Source: Hetaerina americana | Lineage: Eukaryota > Arthropoda > Insecta > Odonata > Calopterygidae | DNA: 64,000 nt | Direction: 5' to 3' | NCBI GenBank assembly: GCA_022747635.1 | Contig: JAKTNV010000076.1 | Coordinates: 434,001 to 498,000, forward strand | Program-made: the position numbers and the translations under genes | The notes under the pieces: generated by a model | What the model was told of the DNA's origin: nothing | Database searches by the model: none | Seen by the model: the letters and a program-made list of their open reading frames with translations, nothing else | In this document: positions 25,060 through 37,303 of the stretch, in pieces | How the letters are laid out: the number at the start of each line of letters is the position of its first letter | Numbering within the stretch: position 1 is the stretch's first letter

Positions 25060-28000
25060 GGATGGTGTCATCGCTGGGTCTCCGTGGGTATTGTTCAGAT
25101 GAAGAGGACTCAACTACAAATCATCTTCCGACTATAGCATTCCTAAGTTAATGTCAAAATATCCACTTTTCATTCCTACGCTCCCCTGTCTTTTAATCAG
25201 CTAAAATGTAGTCGGGGTGAAAGTGATATATGCATACATTATAGCATTATCTACTTGAAGAATTTGCTGCTATTTTCTCAAGATTGCATTGAGTTTAAGA
25301 AAACAGGAATTTCAGTAAAAGATAATATCTTGTTATTTAGCTTAAGGAATATAATGAATTCTCATAATCAGTATTTTAATCCTATGATTGGTTTACTGCA
25401 GCCCTCCATTTCTCGCTATTCAGTGTTAATTCCCCACCTTCTAATAGCTTCAGTTTTTTGTCCTCCTTAATTTGTCATATGGGCCTGTCTCTTGGTCTAC
25501 GGGATATTCTCTTCAGTTTTTCCTTGTATAATATTCCTAAAGAAATTATATGAGGCATAATTCAAATAAGTTATTTCTGCACCAAATGAAATATAGCCAA
25601 TACCCCTTTGGCATTAACCCCTAAGGTTAATGACCTTATCTCTTCGTTTTGTCTTTTCTGAAGGTTGGTAGGCATTTAGTCCGCAAGTCTGGCATAAAAA
25701 TCTAAGCCGAGCTGAAGGATGAATTACCGAGTGACATTTCAGGAGAATTCATACTATTTTCGAGGAAAAGATAAGGAATCTTTGCTTGATTGGTTTAAGA
25801 AAAAATAGAAAGGTATTCGTGCAAGGTTGGAAATGGAGTTTAATGCAACAAGCATTTTTTATTCGGGGAAACAGACGGATATGACGAAAAGGATGTTATA
25901 TCGATTCGGAGTCGAAGCCAGGAAGGAAAGGGGAAATAGATCCGGCGTCGAAAGATGGCATACATTCCAACTGGAACATGTGAAAGTGAATCTAATCACA
26001 GTAGTTGTTGCAATAAACGAGTGTAAACACAGGTTTGTGACCGCGACCCATGTCGGTGAATACCCAATGCAAATCCTCTTCTATATTCATCTTTCTAGGG
26101 AGAGGTCTATCTCACGACATCTTTCTCAACGGGAGTGGAAACCGAGGGAAGTTGAAACTCCTAATTGACAGATAAAAGTACCAAGTGTCATCGCACAACG
26201 CTAACTGAAAAAAGGAGTGATGCCGATGACAAATCCTTGCGGTAAGTTGGACGCATTAGGTTTATTTTCCCTGAGCCAGCCAAGGCTTTCAATTACATTT
26301 CATTCCAATGTTGGAAGAGTTGATCAGTCAGATACACTCCCTCCGTCGGAGTGCTTTTAGCACTTCAATTTCGGTCTAAAATTATCTTCCTAACGATTTG
26401 TCCATAAAACTATTTTTTTTCAAGAGTACTATATTCAAACATAAGGTGTTTTACTTGACTTTATTCCATTTTTAAACTTAATGAGTTGTCATTAATGGTA
26501 TTAAACGTAGAGTGAATAATTAATTTGTTTTTAATTTTCGGGCTTCATTTTAAATCTTTAATTGTAATCAAACTTTTTCAAGCATTTTTAACGTTTTCAA
26601 GTTTTGCAACTACAATAAATTACTCTCAGCTCTAGTTCGACTTAGACAGGTTTTTTATAATAAACTTGCCTAACCCATCGAGAAATAGTGTCTGATCGAA
26701 TGGTTTGGAAAATTTCATTAGTCTTAGTTTTCTCATTACTTCTGAGTTAAATTTTTCTCTTTATATTTCTATCAAAGCTAAAAAAATAACTAAATTTCTG
26801 ATGTTTTCAAAAGCGGAACTATATTTTGAAAAAAAAACCATTTAACTCTAATTTGCCAGATAAGGAAGGATTTCGTATAGCTGAAAATTTAAAGCTTAAG
26901 AATTTTGAAGTGTCATAGATTTCACGAGACCTATGTTAATTATAAATATGTTGCTTTAGATTCCAGCCAACTTCACCCGTCGCCATGATAATTTTTATCT
27001 CATCCATTTGTCGCAATCCTTTTCCATTCCTCATCACAGCTCCTGTACGGGGAATCTCGAATAACTGACTTTGGTTGCTAATGATTTTCAGCCTGAACGA
27101 TGTTCAAATTGACGCAAAATTTTATTATTTATCGAATGTTTCGCAATATCCTTTAGTACATTAATGAATACAGACTTCAGGCATGCAAGTAATAAACGAA
27201 GAACTCTTTCTTGAGGAAGGTTTTCGAATATGTCCCAGGACATCTATCGGTTATTTTTTGCGTCTTTATTCACAGAGCACTGATGTACGAGTACTCCCAC
27301 GTACTTTGAATATTCTTGCCACGTTTGCCAATATTTCAGTGAGTGAAATCTTGAAGGGAATGCGACAGAACTCGTGTTGGTTTGGGAAAAGACCCATGAG
27401 TGGCCCCCCACATTGCGTGTTACGACTCGCATTCCATCACGAATTTCCATGTTAAGATTAATAGATATTCGCAGGTAATGGCAGCTACCACTGCATTCCG
27501 TTATGAAAAGTACAATTGGTGAGGCACATCATGTATATCAACTGTTAGCATCGTAAGAATTCAAAGTGAAAATTATAGTACAATCCTCTAATTACACCAC
27601 CATTCTTTAAGCGAATAGGCAGAATGTTGCAGTATCTTGCTTCGGCTAGAGAGGCAGTTTTAATTGAAACTTACTTTTGTCTTTATTTGAGCCCGTATTA
27701 TTTGGGATAGATAGTCTAATGGAACGTTTCTACAGTCGTCATACGAGTGCGTCAACTCTGCAGGCAAGCAGCTTTGCCCACCCTGACGGAAAATTGTTAC
27801 CCATTTACCATTAGGTGTTTTATCTTGAATGTTGGACTCAGACTGTATTCATGATGGCCGACGAAAGATAAATTGTGACATTTTTCTCTGAATGGTTAAG
27901 GAAATAATGCAATTTCAAACCACACAGCCTTAAAAAAAGGCACTTAGGTAGTTATTTTTTCCAAAATTAACTAATCATCCTGTCAGCCATTGCTAAATGT

Positions 28001-28599
28001 CGGTAATGACAAGGCGCATAATTACAATCCACATAACTATTTATTTCAATCCCCACAGCAATATATTGTCTGAATTTGCAGTAGATTATTTCATGTGATT
28101 GAAAGGGGCTCGTGACGAAAGAATAAGATTCTTTTCAAATGTCCCCAAAATTCACCAGTCATTTAGTAATTGGGAAGCTTGTTATACCGGAGTTATAAAA
28201 TTGCGAGTCGCCCTTTATGGCCGTTTATTTCATGAGGCTATATCACCAAATATATCTTCTATGTAATTAAATGATGATGCATGAATAGTCGTCATTAATG
28301 AGAAAGTTGCATTATTTGAAGGATGTAATATCAGGGTGCAACAATGATGTTTTTACATTCTTTTTTATTTTCAAAACAAAGAAAAATATAAATTCTACAA
28401 TTTGGCTTCGTTTATAGTAAGAGAACCCTTTAAAGTCATCTTTGATGGTAGGAGGAGATTAAGTTGAATCATCAATTTAATTTTTGCTTCAAATTTTCAT
28501 TTTAAACACCTGAAATATTTTGTTTGCTTAGTTAGTTCATATGGGTAACGAGAAATTTAAAAGAAGTAGTAGTAGGAAGTAGCGTATCCACAAAAGAAA
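25060..28599. other. no recognisable feature
   Basis: AT-rich. A 113-codon plus frame (25827-26168) is the longest. It shows no domain, no upstream regulatory signal and no splice context that I can defend. Confidence 0.3.
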
Positions 28600-29076
28600 A
28601 AGCGTATAAGGTAAGTTAGCCCTATCCTAGAATGCTCGTCCATAGTATGGGATCCATATGAGGTGGGACATATTAAAAAGATGGAAAAAGTTCAAAGAAA
28701 GGCTGCAAGATATGTACTTGGAAGGTACAAAAGAGCAGATAGTGTTACGAAAATGTTGGATATACTGGAATGGGAGAGTTTGAAAAATAGAAGATAAAGG
28801 ACTAGGTTAGGCGCGATGTATAGAATTTTTAAAAATGACGAAGCGTGGGAAGATTTATGGAAAGAGATAGAGAAACCAAACTTTAAGGGAAAAAACGACC
28901 ACAGTTTTGAAATAAAAATAAGAACACAAAAAACAAATAAGAAAAAATACTCTTTTTTAAACGGAACCATTATTGAGGGGAACCAGCTGCCTGGAGTTTG
29001 TTTGGGCCATTTCCATTCAATTTTAAGAGTTTTAAGAATAAGTATAAAGCAGCCACTGGGTGATAAAATTTATTGA
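28600..29076 (+). mobile_element. CR1-like LINE 3' coding end
   Basis: Plus strand: VWDPYEVGHIKKMEKVQRKA, ARYVLGRYKRADSVTKML, ILEWESLKNRR, a stop, then TRLGAMYRIFKNDEAWEDLW and, near the end, KKYSFLNGTIIEGNQLP. This is the classic tail of CR1-related LINE proteins (QRRAARFV.., LxWxxLxxRR, YSFFPRTIxxWNxLP). One internal stop (TAA at about 28795) splits an otherwise open frame of about 150 codons. It directly complements the region seen at 2790-3126. Confidence 0.8.
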
Positions 29077-29079
29077 CTA

Positions 29080-31689
29080 GTGATCTATTGTACTTATTAA
29101 AATATTGTTTGTACGTGATGTGGACGGCGTGAAGGGTTGTATTGCAAAAGTGAATGATGTTTTAACGGTGCGTGATTTTGAACGGTATTTGAAATTGAAG
29201 AATGCGTGACTATGGACGGAGTGCGGCGATGAACGGTGCGTTGTATGGATGGTGTGAAACTAGCCCATGTGTGATGGTGAAGGTGCGGTTGGTAGTCATT
29301 AAATATCGCTGTATATAAGAGCATTTTATCTCATCCCTGTTCTTCTTGTGTATGAATGTATGTGCGTTGTACGAGTGACCGTTGACCAGGCTTGACCGTT
29401 GCCACCAGGACAATTGCCTAATTGCAACGAGATTTGTGTAATAAGAATAATATACGTTCACATACGTGGCTATGCCTGCGTGAAATATTTATGCATCTGC
29501 ATATGATGAAAAGATGGTTGCTATGGATCAATTATGATGGGCTAATCGGCCGGAGTTCGGCGTGCATGGATCTACACAATTCCCTCAAGTCGCGTGTGGC
29601 GGAGGTGTTCGGGTACCCGCCATGCATGTACATACACAATTGTATGGATGCATGCATGAATATTAATATATATTTGTTCATGCTTAAAAGACAGTCGCAC
29701 ACATGCACATGCGTATAGGTATGGTATAAATAATAGTGTTTGACTAAATCATTAAATATCTGTCTTTAAATTACTGTAATTTGGTGCTTCAGTCAGATAT
29801 TGTTATGGTTGCATGTCTTGTGAAGGAAGAACGAGTACTTGAAGCTGTCAGTGATGGTATCTATCTCTTTTATTTTATCTCCGTAATCGAATTACCAATA
29901 TAATTCGTGGGTATAATAATTCAGATTCGTGGACATAATAATTCAGTCTTGCCTTCTGTTTTTACGATTTAAAAGGCTACCAAATTAATATCTTTAATTA
30001 ACTGTCACGCCTACTTTCTTCTCGTATTCATTTTTAACATTCAAAAGCATGGTGACAAAAAGGGTAATGATTTGCATTAATATGAAAAAGCGAATTTTTG
30101 TTTTTCTTGTTATGTACATGAAATTTTTTTCAGATGAATCATACTTCCGACGGATGTTTCATGTCATAATGCCGCGTTTGCATGCGAGATGAAAAAATAC
30201 TGACTAATTTCTATGAGTCTAACCAAAGAGTAATTTTTTTTAAGTGCCGAAAAGGTGTAAATTGACTCTTTTTAACGATTATGTATGCGAAATGAGATAT
30301 TTATACCTTTTGGAGTTATCTTGTTTTCCTTCGGGAGTTAATTATTAACATAAATAGCATCATAAAATTATCACTTAGCAAAGGCGTTGAGGGCGAGAGC
30401 TTTTTGTGTCCTCGTCCTTTTAGTAGTCACAAAAGAACGTTTACCGCCCCATAATTCCTCCTGGATGCGGCCCACCTAGGTTAATATGAGCAGTTGTTTT
30501 CGCAGTGCTTTCGGTTAATTTAATTTCCATGAAATCTTTACGGTGAGCCTCATGTTCACTCCACATGGAGATGCTTCTGATGATCCCGCAGTTTTTGTGC
30601 TGCCAAGTGGTCCAAATTGACTTTTAGCGGTGCCATCAAAGAAAGAGTTCGTGCTAATGAAAAGAGCTAAATCAATGCTATATTATAATTATATTTTCCC
30701 TCGAGCTTGATGGATACCTAATGAGCTAAAGTTTACTTGGTTTTTGATAAATAAAAGGCGGAATAAACCGATCCGTAGTTTAAAATACATGCCGTTAAAA
30801 GACGAAGAAGTCATCAGCATGAGATAAACCTTACCGCCGTTTGGATTTTTTAATGTTATGCAATATTTTCTCATGATAGTTATCAATCAATAATATTGAA
30901 TTATGTTTGTCCGATCTAGCGGCCTTATATTATACGGTTTATGTTATTGTGGTCTTGAGTTGTATAAAGTGCTGCTTTTCGAGCTGACGTTACCTCTATG
31001 AAATATAATGAGGGCCTTCAATGAAATTAGGAATGAAATATACTCATCAAATCATCAATGAGTTGGAGGGAGTGGTATTCATTCAATGGAACTAAATGAC
31101 CGACCAGAATATAGTTTTCCACAATCAAAGAAATGCTCACGAATCTTCGACACGTAATGAGAAATGTAGCTGTCGCAGCAAAACAGTAATCGGCAGAGAT
31201 CATTTTGAATGTAAGGGAAAGATTAAACAATATATATATGAGTTTAAGGGTTCTCGTACGTTTGGATTTTGTGATCCGTTGTGACTGGGTTTGATTGTCT
31301 CCACCAGTTGTACCCAAGCCCATTTTATTAATCTCACGAAGAAATTCATAGAAAATAAAATTTCCTCGGCGTAAGGAGAGGAGGTACTTCATTGCCCATT
31401 TACATATATATCACAATACTACCCTATATGTCGTCACGCAGTTGCGGGTTTTAGGCCACTTGTCATTTAGGTAAAATTTTGACTTTATGGTGGAACATAC
31501 AGGTATTTAGATGTCCTGTATGTAGATGACAATTAGGTAGTGTTATACATTGAAATAATGTATTTAATGTATTCTATTGTTGTGATCACGAATTACGTTT
31601 GGGAAGTGGGATTAATAGCATTGACCGTTGCGATAATTGCTCTCTATTAATATAACCGTCCCCTTCTACCTATCTAATGTGATATTAGA
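29080..31689. other. no recognisable feature
   Basis: AT-rich with a GTG/GCG-containing patch at 29110-29300 where GAACGGT-type words recur. The frames at 29210-29461 and 31027-31392 have no recognisable domain. Confidence 0.3.
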
Positions 31690-31835
31690 ATTATTCTTAC
31701 AAATAATCCCTCCCAATTCACGCAAGTAAACCATTTTTGTTCAGTGCATATCAGTGTCATTTCAAATGTGATTTCCCCAGAGTAGATGTTAAAATAGCAC
31801 CCAAGTATCTGAGTTGCTCCGCTATATTTACATCC
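31690..31835 (-). mobile_element. CR1/Jockey-like LINE trace
   Basis: The minus strand reads IAEQLRYLGAILTSTLGKS, matching the AEQLRYLGV-type box upstream of the ANK-LGF motif in CR1/Jockey relatives. The rest is disrupted. It adjoins the Penelope-like motif at 31880-32005. Confidence 0.55.
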
Positions 31836-31879
31836 CACCCCTGCTAGACTGTACAATAATAGAAATAATGTATAATAAC

Positions 31880-32010
31880 TGAAGGATTTCAGGTTTTCCC
31901 GGCGTATGGTATTCAAGAAGTTCTCTCGGGTTTCCCACCGGGTCAGGTTGCAGTACACCGACGTTTCGATAGCTGACTCTGCCATCGTCTTCAGGGTGAA
32001 GTACCCTGAA
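31880..32010 (-). mobile_element. Penelope-like element trace (ACGTTTCGA motif)
   Basis: The minus strand reads PEDDGRVSYRNVGVLQ, or in another frame AESAIETSVYCN. The DNA is CTGAAGACGATGGCAGAGTCAG then CTATCGAAACGTCGGTGT. The CTGAAGA-GATGGC...CGAAACGT-GG phrase is a recurrent motif near the 3' end of Penelope-like retroelements. No enzyme domain remains. The repeat nature is inferred from this motif. Confidence 0.4.
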
Positions 32011-33569
32011 TGTGTAATGGCTGTCTACACGTGCAATGGAAAATTGATTCATTGCCCCAGAATTGTATTTCTGCTTATATTCCAGTATTTAGTTGGGCAA
32101 CATTTGTGGTATCGAAGATTAATATTGTTTGAATCGCTAGATATTAAACCTCAGTTTAATCAAGCAATAGTGATGTGTGTGTACCGAGTGACCCTGTCCT
32201 GCGGTTTTTACATCAGTGAAATAAACACATCAAAACTCGAGCGCGCCACCGAGGGAACACTCATAAGCATTGCAGTTACTCGTAAAAGAACGAGATGGTC
32301 AGCGTGTATTCCGGGTGACAGCGCGATACCCCGCGAAGCAGGTGAGAAAAAATTAGTCGGGAAGTCGTTGGCCTCCAAGTAATTACATGCATGTTCTTCC
32401 TGCATCTTGAATTTGGCCTTGGGTTAATTCCTACCATCCTTAGCATGCGTATTTTAATTCATCTTCATGGAAAAAATACCTTTATTCATTAGGGATTTTT
32501 CGACGAAGATATCCATAAGCGTATCGATCCAGCTGAAAATGTTATGTGGCGTTCGATCGGTTTCGCGCGGCCAACTTGTGGGTGGGGTCAACATACTCCG
32601 TCTTTTTGAGCCGCAATTCGAGCCCCGTTCGTCCCTCGATGAAAGCTTCTTGTCGGTGATTGGGTGGCGAGGAGGAGAAACCACGTCAGAACTGTTCGTG
32701 CATTAGCCGAAAAGCGGGTGGTCTGGGTGATCCAGTGAACACTTGACAAACACACCATGCTTGACGCAAGCAAGATTTCGTAATAGTTTGGAAAGTTCAC
32801 CGTGATAATTTCGTTCTCAATCCTAAAAATATTTCGTTTTTGTGTTACCCGCAGCAATCTAATCCACTTTGATCCACAGCGATCTCCTCTTTAATAATAA
32901 TGCGTTGAAAATACGATTTCACCATTGAAATTATTGTTTTCTATTCTTTTGTTCATATCATTAGCTTCTTTGGAGCTACAAGCTTGTATGTGCGTAGGTC
33001 GTTACATCTCCCTTCAATACTCCACAGCGGACAACACTCTCCATTATCCCACGTGGCAGCTAACTGAGAAAAATTCACTCTAAATGTAAGCAGATGCTAC
33101 CATATTTATTTCCCTTATCCATGTATATAATTTATGAGCATATTCCGTAGTTCTTCCGATTTTATATCAATTTCTTCCTTCAAAATTCTGTTGTGTCAGT
33201 AAACTTAAACTCTATTGTATGACGCGAGTGCGTCTTTTCATTTTTACTATTTCTCATTTACTTCAAATGCCTATTTTTCGAGAAGTTGTCATTCATTTTA
33301 TGAAATATTATCTACAGATTGGGAAATTGAACTTCGTCGTCTCTTCATCCCAATCTCCATTTATTTGAGCCTTTTCTTACACGTTCAGAGAATTGTTGTA
33401 TTCTGCCGGAAATGATAATATACTCGGTTGGTGCTGCAAGTTAGTTTACAGCCTTACGCTAAAGTCTACTCCTGAGGAAATGGAGATTTAGAATTCGAAT
33501 CCTTACGATTGCGTTTTAAGTAATATTCCGATTCCCACCCTGAATTTCGTGCGGGAAGAATTACATGTG
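32011..33569. other. no recognisable feature
   Basis: Mixed composition. The 158-codon plus frame at 31906-32382 begins inside the Penelope-like trace and shows no domain. Confidence 0.3.
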
Positions 33570-33780
33570 CAAAACAGCATCCGTGCGGATAGGGTATTTA
33601 TCTGTGTCCGCTGGCACCCCTCACCGAGAGGAGACCAATGCCGACACAGGGTTTTTCTCAAAGTCCCCCCTTATTGACCTAATTGTCTTTAATGACGCTC
33701 CTGGTTCTAACGGCACATCAGGGTTGTGCGAACTACAGCGAAAAAGCAGAAATGCTATAGCTAGTAGTACTAGGGTCAGA
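33570..33780 (+). mobile_element. SINE-A, decayed copy 4
   Basis: Diverged plus-strand relic of the SINE-A body. GCATCCGTGCGGATAGGG corresponds to GCCATCCGTCGGATGGG of copy 1, CCAATGCCGACACAGGGTTTTTCTC to the CCAACGCCGGGTTTCTCTC block, and the end shows a degenerate TAGTAGTACTA tail. The middle shows indels and the tRNA-like head is not recognisable. The many substitutions suggest an older insertion than copies 1 and 2. Confidence 0.55.
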
Positions 33781-35142
33781 AAGGTAATTCGTTCAAACGA
33801 CTAATTACTTCAATGGAAGTGTAAACTGTGATCCAGTAAAGTTAGACACCAATTTTATCAAGTGTTCCTGAGAATATAGAGGAGAAAAAAATAACTCCTC
33901 TTAGATTCGTATTTATACGAGGGTAAGGAGGACAGTTAATTTTTCTGTGCTAGTCTCTGTATCTGTTCACTCTCACTGCCCTAATGGGAGAAGGTAAATG
34001 AGGAGACTCAAGGGTAAATGAGTCGGAGAAAGACGAGGTGTGATATATGTTCACCAGCTCTTCTAAATGAGGCCCCATGTGCGCGAAAAAAAATCTTTCA
34101 TGCACGCGAAATGCACATAAGGTTATGTGCATTTTAAATGGACAAGTCCAGCCACATTATTCGCATTGGAAATCCTTGGTTTTCAAGTAGGCGCGATATA
34201 ATGGAAAGAACCGTTCTATTGCTAAATATTCAAATCTTCGCACGTAAATGTGCCACATACCTGTAACTTCATCAGCATAGGAGAAGCTCGTGGCGCAGGC
34301 AAACGAATGACAGTCGGACCAATTTTTGGGGATGAGACAGTCGAGGGAGACGGAATTGTGAAATAATGATCAGAATAAGCAGTATAGAGATGAGGGTTCG
34401 GGGCAAACTTAGAAGCCAAGTTCTCTATTGAAAAATATCTGAACATTCGGCTCTGAAATTCTTCAATTCATCGATATGATGACTGCCTCAAACTAATAAA
34501 AATCCTTGATTTAATTTTTTATAGTTCTTAGAATGAGTGATATACATGAAGAGGGGAATGTTGAAAACCTCCGAGGAAACTACTATTCGGGTGAAATCTA
34601 TGAAGAATACACCTTGGATCGAAAGATGAACCGCTAATCCCAACGAGGAATGATAAATAAAATTATCTTGACTAAAGGCAAGAAAACTAACCATTACGAA
34701 ATAAAGAACCTGTGAGGAGATTTGCGACATAAACTTGTTCCGGGAAAAGTTAAAACTGCAAGCAGAACTGTTAGACTTCATTTGAACGAAGGCAGGACGA
34801 GAAATGAAAATGACAGTGGTAAAATTTCCAAAAAGGATGAAGATAAAGCGAATAAGAGGAGAGTGTTTTGGAAAATCTTTGTGGGGGAAAGGGAATGAAA
34901 GAATGCATGAAAACTCCAATTAAATGATCCAGTTGTAAACGATGAAGTGAGAAAGTCCGGTTTTCAGATCAGAAATTAACCCCCTTGGAGGATTTTCTGC
35001 ATGCAGGGAACAACGGGGCACAGGTGATTGAATAAATGTCATCGAAACTAATAAAAGAATTGAGAAATAAAACAGATAAAAACGAAAAATAATAATATAT
35101 GATATTTTTACGAAAGCAGAGGTTACAGTGAACTTAAAGAAG
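33781..35142. other. purine-rich region with a long minus frame
   Basis: The plus strand is A/G-rich. The minus strand has a 239-codon frame (35204-34488) broken by a single TAA at 34920-34922. The predicted protein is Phe/Ile/Ser-rich and hydrophobic, as expected from the base bias. It runs antisense to the LINE relic at 35143-35486 at its start. Confidence 0.3.
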
Positions 35143-35486
35143 ACGTAGTCATCCCAATCCCGAAAAATGAAGGATATACAGGATACCAGTACATGCGAAA
35201 ACATTCAAATGATTGATATATCAGCCAGTCGAAGTACATCAAAGATTGTGACAAGAACAATCTCCTTGGATGGAGGTAACGTCGGAAAATGTGAAATAGT
35301 ATCTACGTTAATATAGATTTATATTTAGAAGAAGTTAAAGGTTTAAGGGTGACTGTTTTATACCCTCATAGTTATCATCTGTATCTGAAGAAAACTTTTG
35401 AAGAAGTAGATGGGAACATGATGCTACATAATGTTCATTCATCTGTAGGAAATAGGGATCAAATAGGAATACAGAAAATTTATTTA
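35143..35486 (+). mobile_element. decayed LINE reverse transcriptase fragment
   Basis: Plus-strand reverse transcriptase relic in two shifted frames: DVVIPIPKNEG, then ENIQMIDISASRSTSKIVTR (compare the usual RTISLISHASKI block), then after a gap KKTFEEVDGNMMLHN...SSVGNRDQ-IQKIYL (compare KAFDRVDW-x-M...IGV-WRD). The order is that of LINE reverse transcriptases. It ends where a GT microsatellite and SINE-B start. A possible continuation at 36300-36340 (KVIRQGDT) is weak. Confidence 0.5.
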
Positions 35487-35490
35487 TGTG

Positions 35491-35525
<35 letters not shown>

Positions 35526-35549
35526 CTGTGTGTGTGTGTCTGTGTGTGT

Positions 35550-35582
<33 letters not shown>
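35487..35582. repeat. GT microsatellite
   Basis: About 96 bp of GT with regular single-base interruptions (TGTTTG, TGTCTG), ending exactly where SINE-B begins. Open frames across it give repetitive Cys/Val or His/Thr proteins and are not genes. Confidence 0.95.
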
Positions 35583-35585
<3 letters not shown>

Positions 35586-35867
35586 CGCGGTAGTCCAGGG
35601 GGTAGAGCGTTGGACTGCTGACCGGAGGGGGCCCGGGTTCGATTCCCGGGCAAGGCACTCTGGGCACCTGCAGCTCCACCCAAGCCAAAGTGATTTTTCG
35701 GATACCAGGTCTTCGTGGGAAACCATAACCGGCACAGGGAAAGGAACTGGCTACCCTGATGTGTGAATTTCACACGAAATATAGCTTAGTACTGGGTGAA
35801 CAGGGCTTAGTACTGGGTGAACTCTACCATCACCTACCAAACCGGCCTTCGGGTTGATTACTGTGTT

Positions 35868-35871
<4 letters not shown>
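35583..35871 (+). mobile_element. SINE-B, tRNA-derived, lying between GT and TA microsatellites
   Basis: Begins with a tRNA-like head: GTAGTCCAGGGGGTAGAGCG fits an A box, and GGTTCGATTCC within a perfect CCGGG/CCCGG T-arm fits a B box. The body has blocks such as GGCACAGGGAAAGGAACTGG and TGTGTGAATTTCACAC, plus a local duplication of CTTAGTACTGGGTGAAC. The 3' end (ACCGGCCTTCGGGTTGATTAC) can form a hairpin and runs into a long TA array. The anticodon stem does not pair properly, so this is a SINE and not a working tRNA gene. A shorter copy lies at 41366-41494 on the other strand. Confidence 0.82.
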
Positions 35872-35932
<61 letters not shown>

Positions 35933-35952
35933 ATATATATATATATATATAA
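35872..35952. repeat. TA microsatellite, 3' tail of SINE-B
   Basis: About 80 bp of TA with one TGTGTG interruption, directly following the 3' end of SINE-B (TGTTTATG). Probably grown from the element's own tail. Confidence 0.93.
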
Positions 35953-37272
35953 TACGCACACATATTGAGGGAAGATTGCGGTAATTAAATGGGGTGAAAT
36001 TTGAGACGAAACTAACATGAAAACATTATGATAGTGATGCTAATCATCAGTGTCATCAATGATCTTTAATGCGTGCATCGGAAAAGCATTAAATGAGAAG
36101 AGACCAAGAAAATGACAGCGTGCTATTGCGTAGAGAAACAATACCAGTCTACTATTTTTCCAAGGACTGCTGCAGGTGGAAGGATGAAAGAATCTTAAGA
36201 ATCTCTTAGACCATAACGGCCGCATGGATGAATTTCCGACAAGAGGAAGCAAAGATAGTAATAAGTAGACTGGAAGATGTAGGAAGGCCAACAAAGTGAC
36301 AAATACTTGATAACGGTAGTTTGAGAAAGTTATAAGACAAGGAGATACATTCACATGGGGTTATTAAATGTATTACAAATTTGAATACATACGAGTAATT
36401 AGAATAATTTTATCTGATAATAGGACTGGTAACGAAAGAAGAGATAGTTGGGCATTCGGAAACAGTCAATAATGACCTATTAATTGAGTTTCCTTTCATA
36501 TGGCTATGGGCCTAGGGCAGTGGTAAAAGAAGAGAAAAGAAGATCAAAAGCTATGGATATGCGGTGAATCCGAAATCCTTAGCCTTCGGATCACTACAAT
36601 GTAATGATTCCCTCGGTCTTTTGGTTAAAATTTCAGGAGACAAAGGTTGTTAGTATATAAAATGAGAGGCAATTAAGGAAGGACGAAAGAAAGGAAGGAA
36701 AAAGGGCTCTCGGGTAAAAAGTTGCGCATTCGATGTCTTTAAGAACCTTTGCGAATAACTTTCGTCTTCATCAAATTCACAGCAAACAAGTTCTTGAAAT
36801 GAAGAGAAGAATGTTCACTTTTGTCAAGATAAATGGGGTTTGTTTTATAAACGCCTAATTTCATCGTATCCGTGGGTCCTATAGGGCTGATTAGGCGTAA
36901 AACGCTTGCAATCAACCCTGTCACCACCCTAAAATTAACGACTCCTCGTTCGCTCAATATACTTAACTCGTTTCACCACTCATTTCGCATCTCGAAATGT
37001 TTTGGGTTAAACAAGGTGGAAATATCTGGAAAAGCATGGATTCAAGCCCATTGACGTCACATCACCCTTACTTTCTCTTTCCTGCATGCTGCTAGCCATT
37101 TCGCTGGACATATCCTCGAGACGACAGATTATTAAACATTTGTGTATAGTTATAGTATGTTCTAAGTTCATTATATATCAAATAGTTTAATGATTAGAGA
37201 CAATGAACGTGAAGAATAAGCTTTTTACTTTTGGGAAAACTGCGTATCTTTCTTCCTCCGACGTTTACGCAG
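35953..37272. other. probable repeat debris, not classified
   Basis: Purine-rich. A KVIRQGDT-like phrase near 36325-36350 hints that the LINE interrupted at 35486 may continue, but no further blocks can be followed. Confidence 0.25.
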
Positions 37273-37303
37273 TACTCCGCGAGTCGCCGCAAGGGCGTGT
37301 GGC
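37273..37303 (+). repeat. dispersed 31-bp motif, copy 3
   Basis: TACTCCGCGAGTCGCCGCAA then GGGCGTGTGGC, about four differences from the copy at 2522. Flanks beyond the motif do not obviously match. Confidence 0.45.

Noticed and set aside
25827..26168. 113-codon plus-strand frame as a host exon
   Set aside because: No recognisable domain or convincing splice sites. Length is within chance expectation for this much sequence.
35583..35660. Functional tRNA gene
   Set aside because: A and B boxes and the T-arm are good, but the anticodon stem does not pair and the sequence continues into a SINE body with a TA tail. A second copy lies in a mariner.
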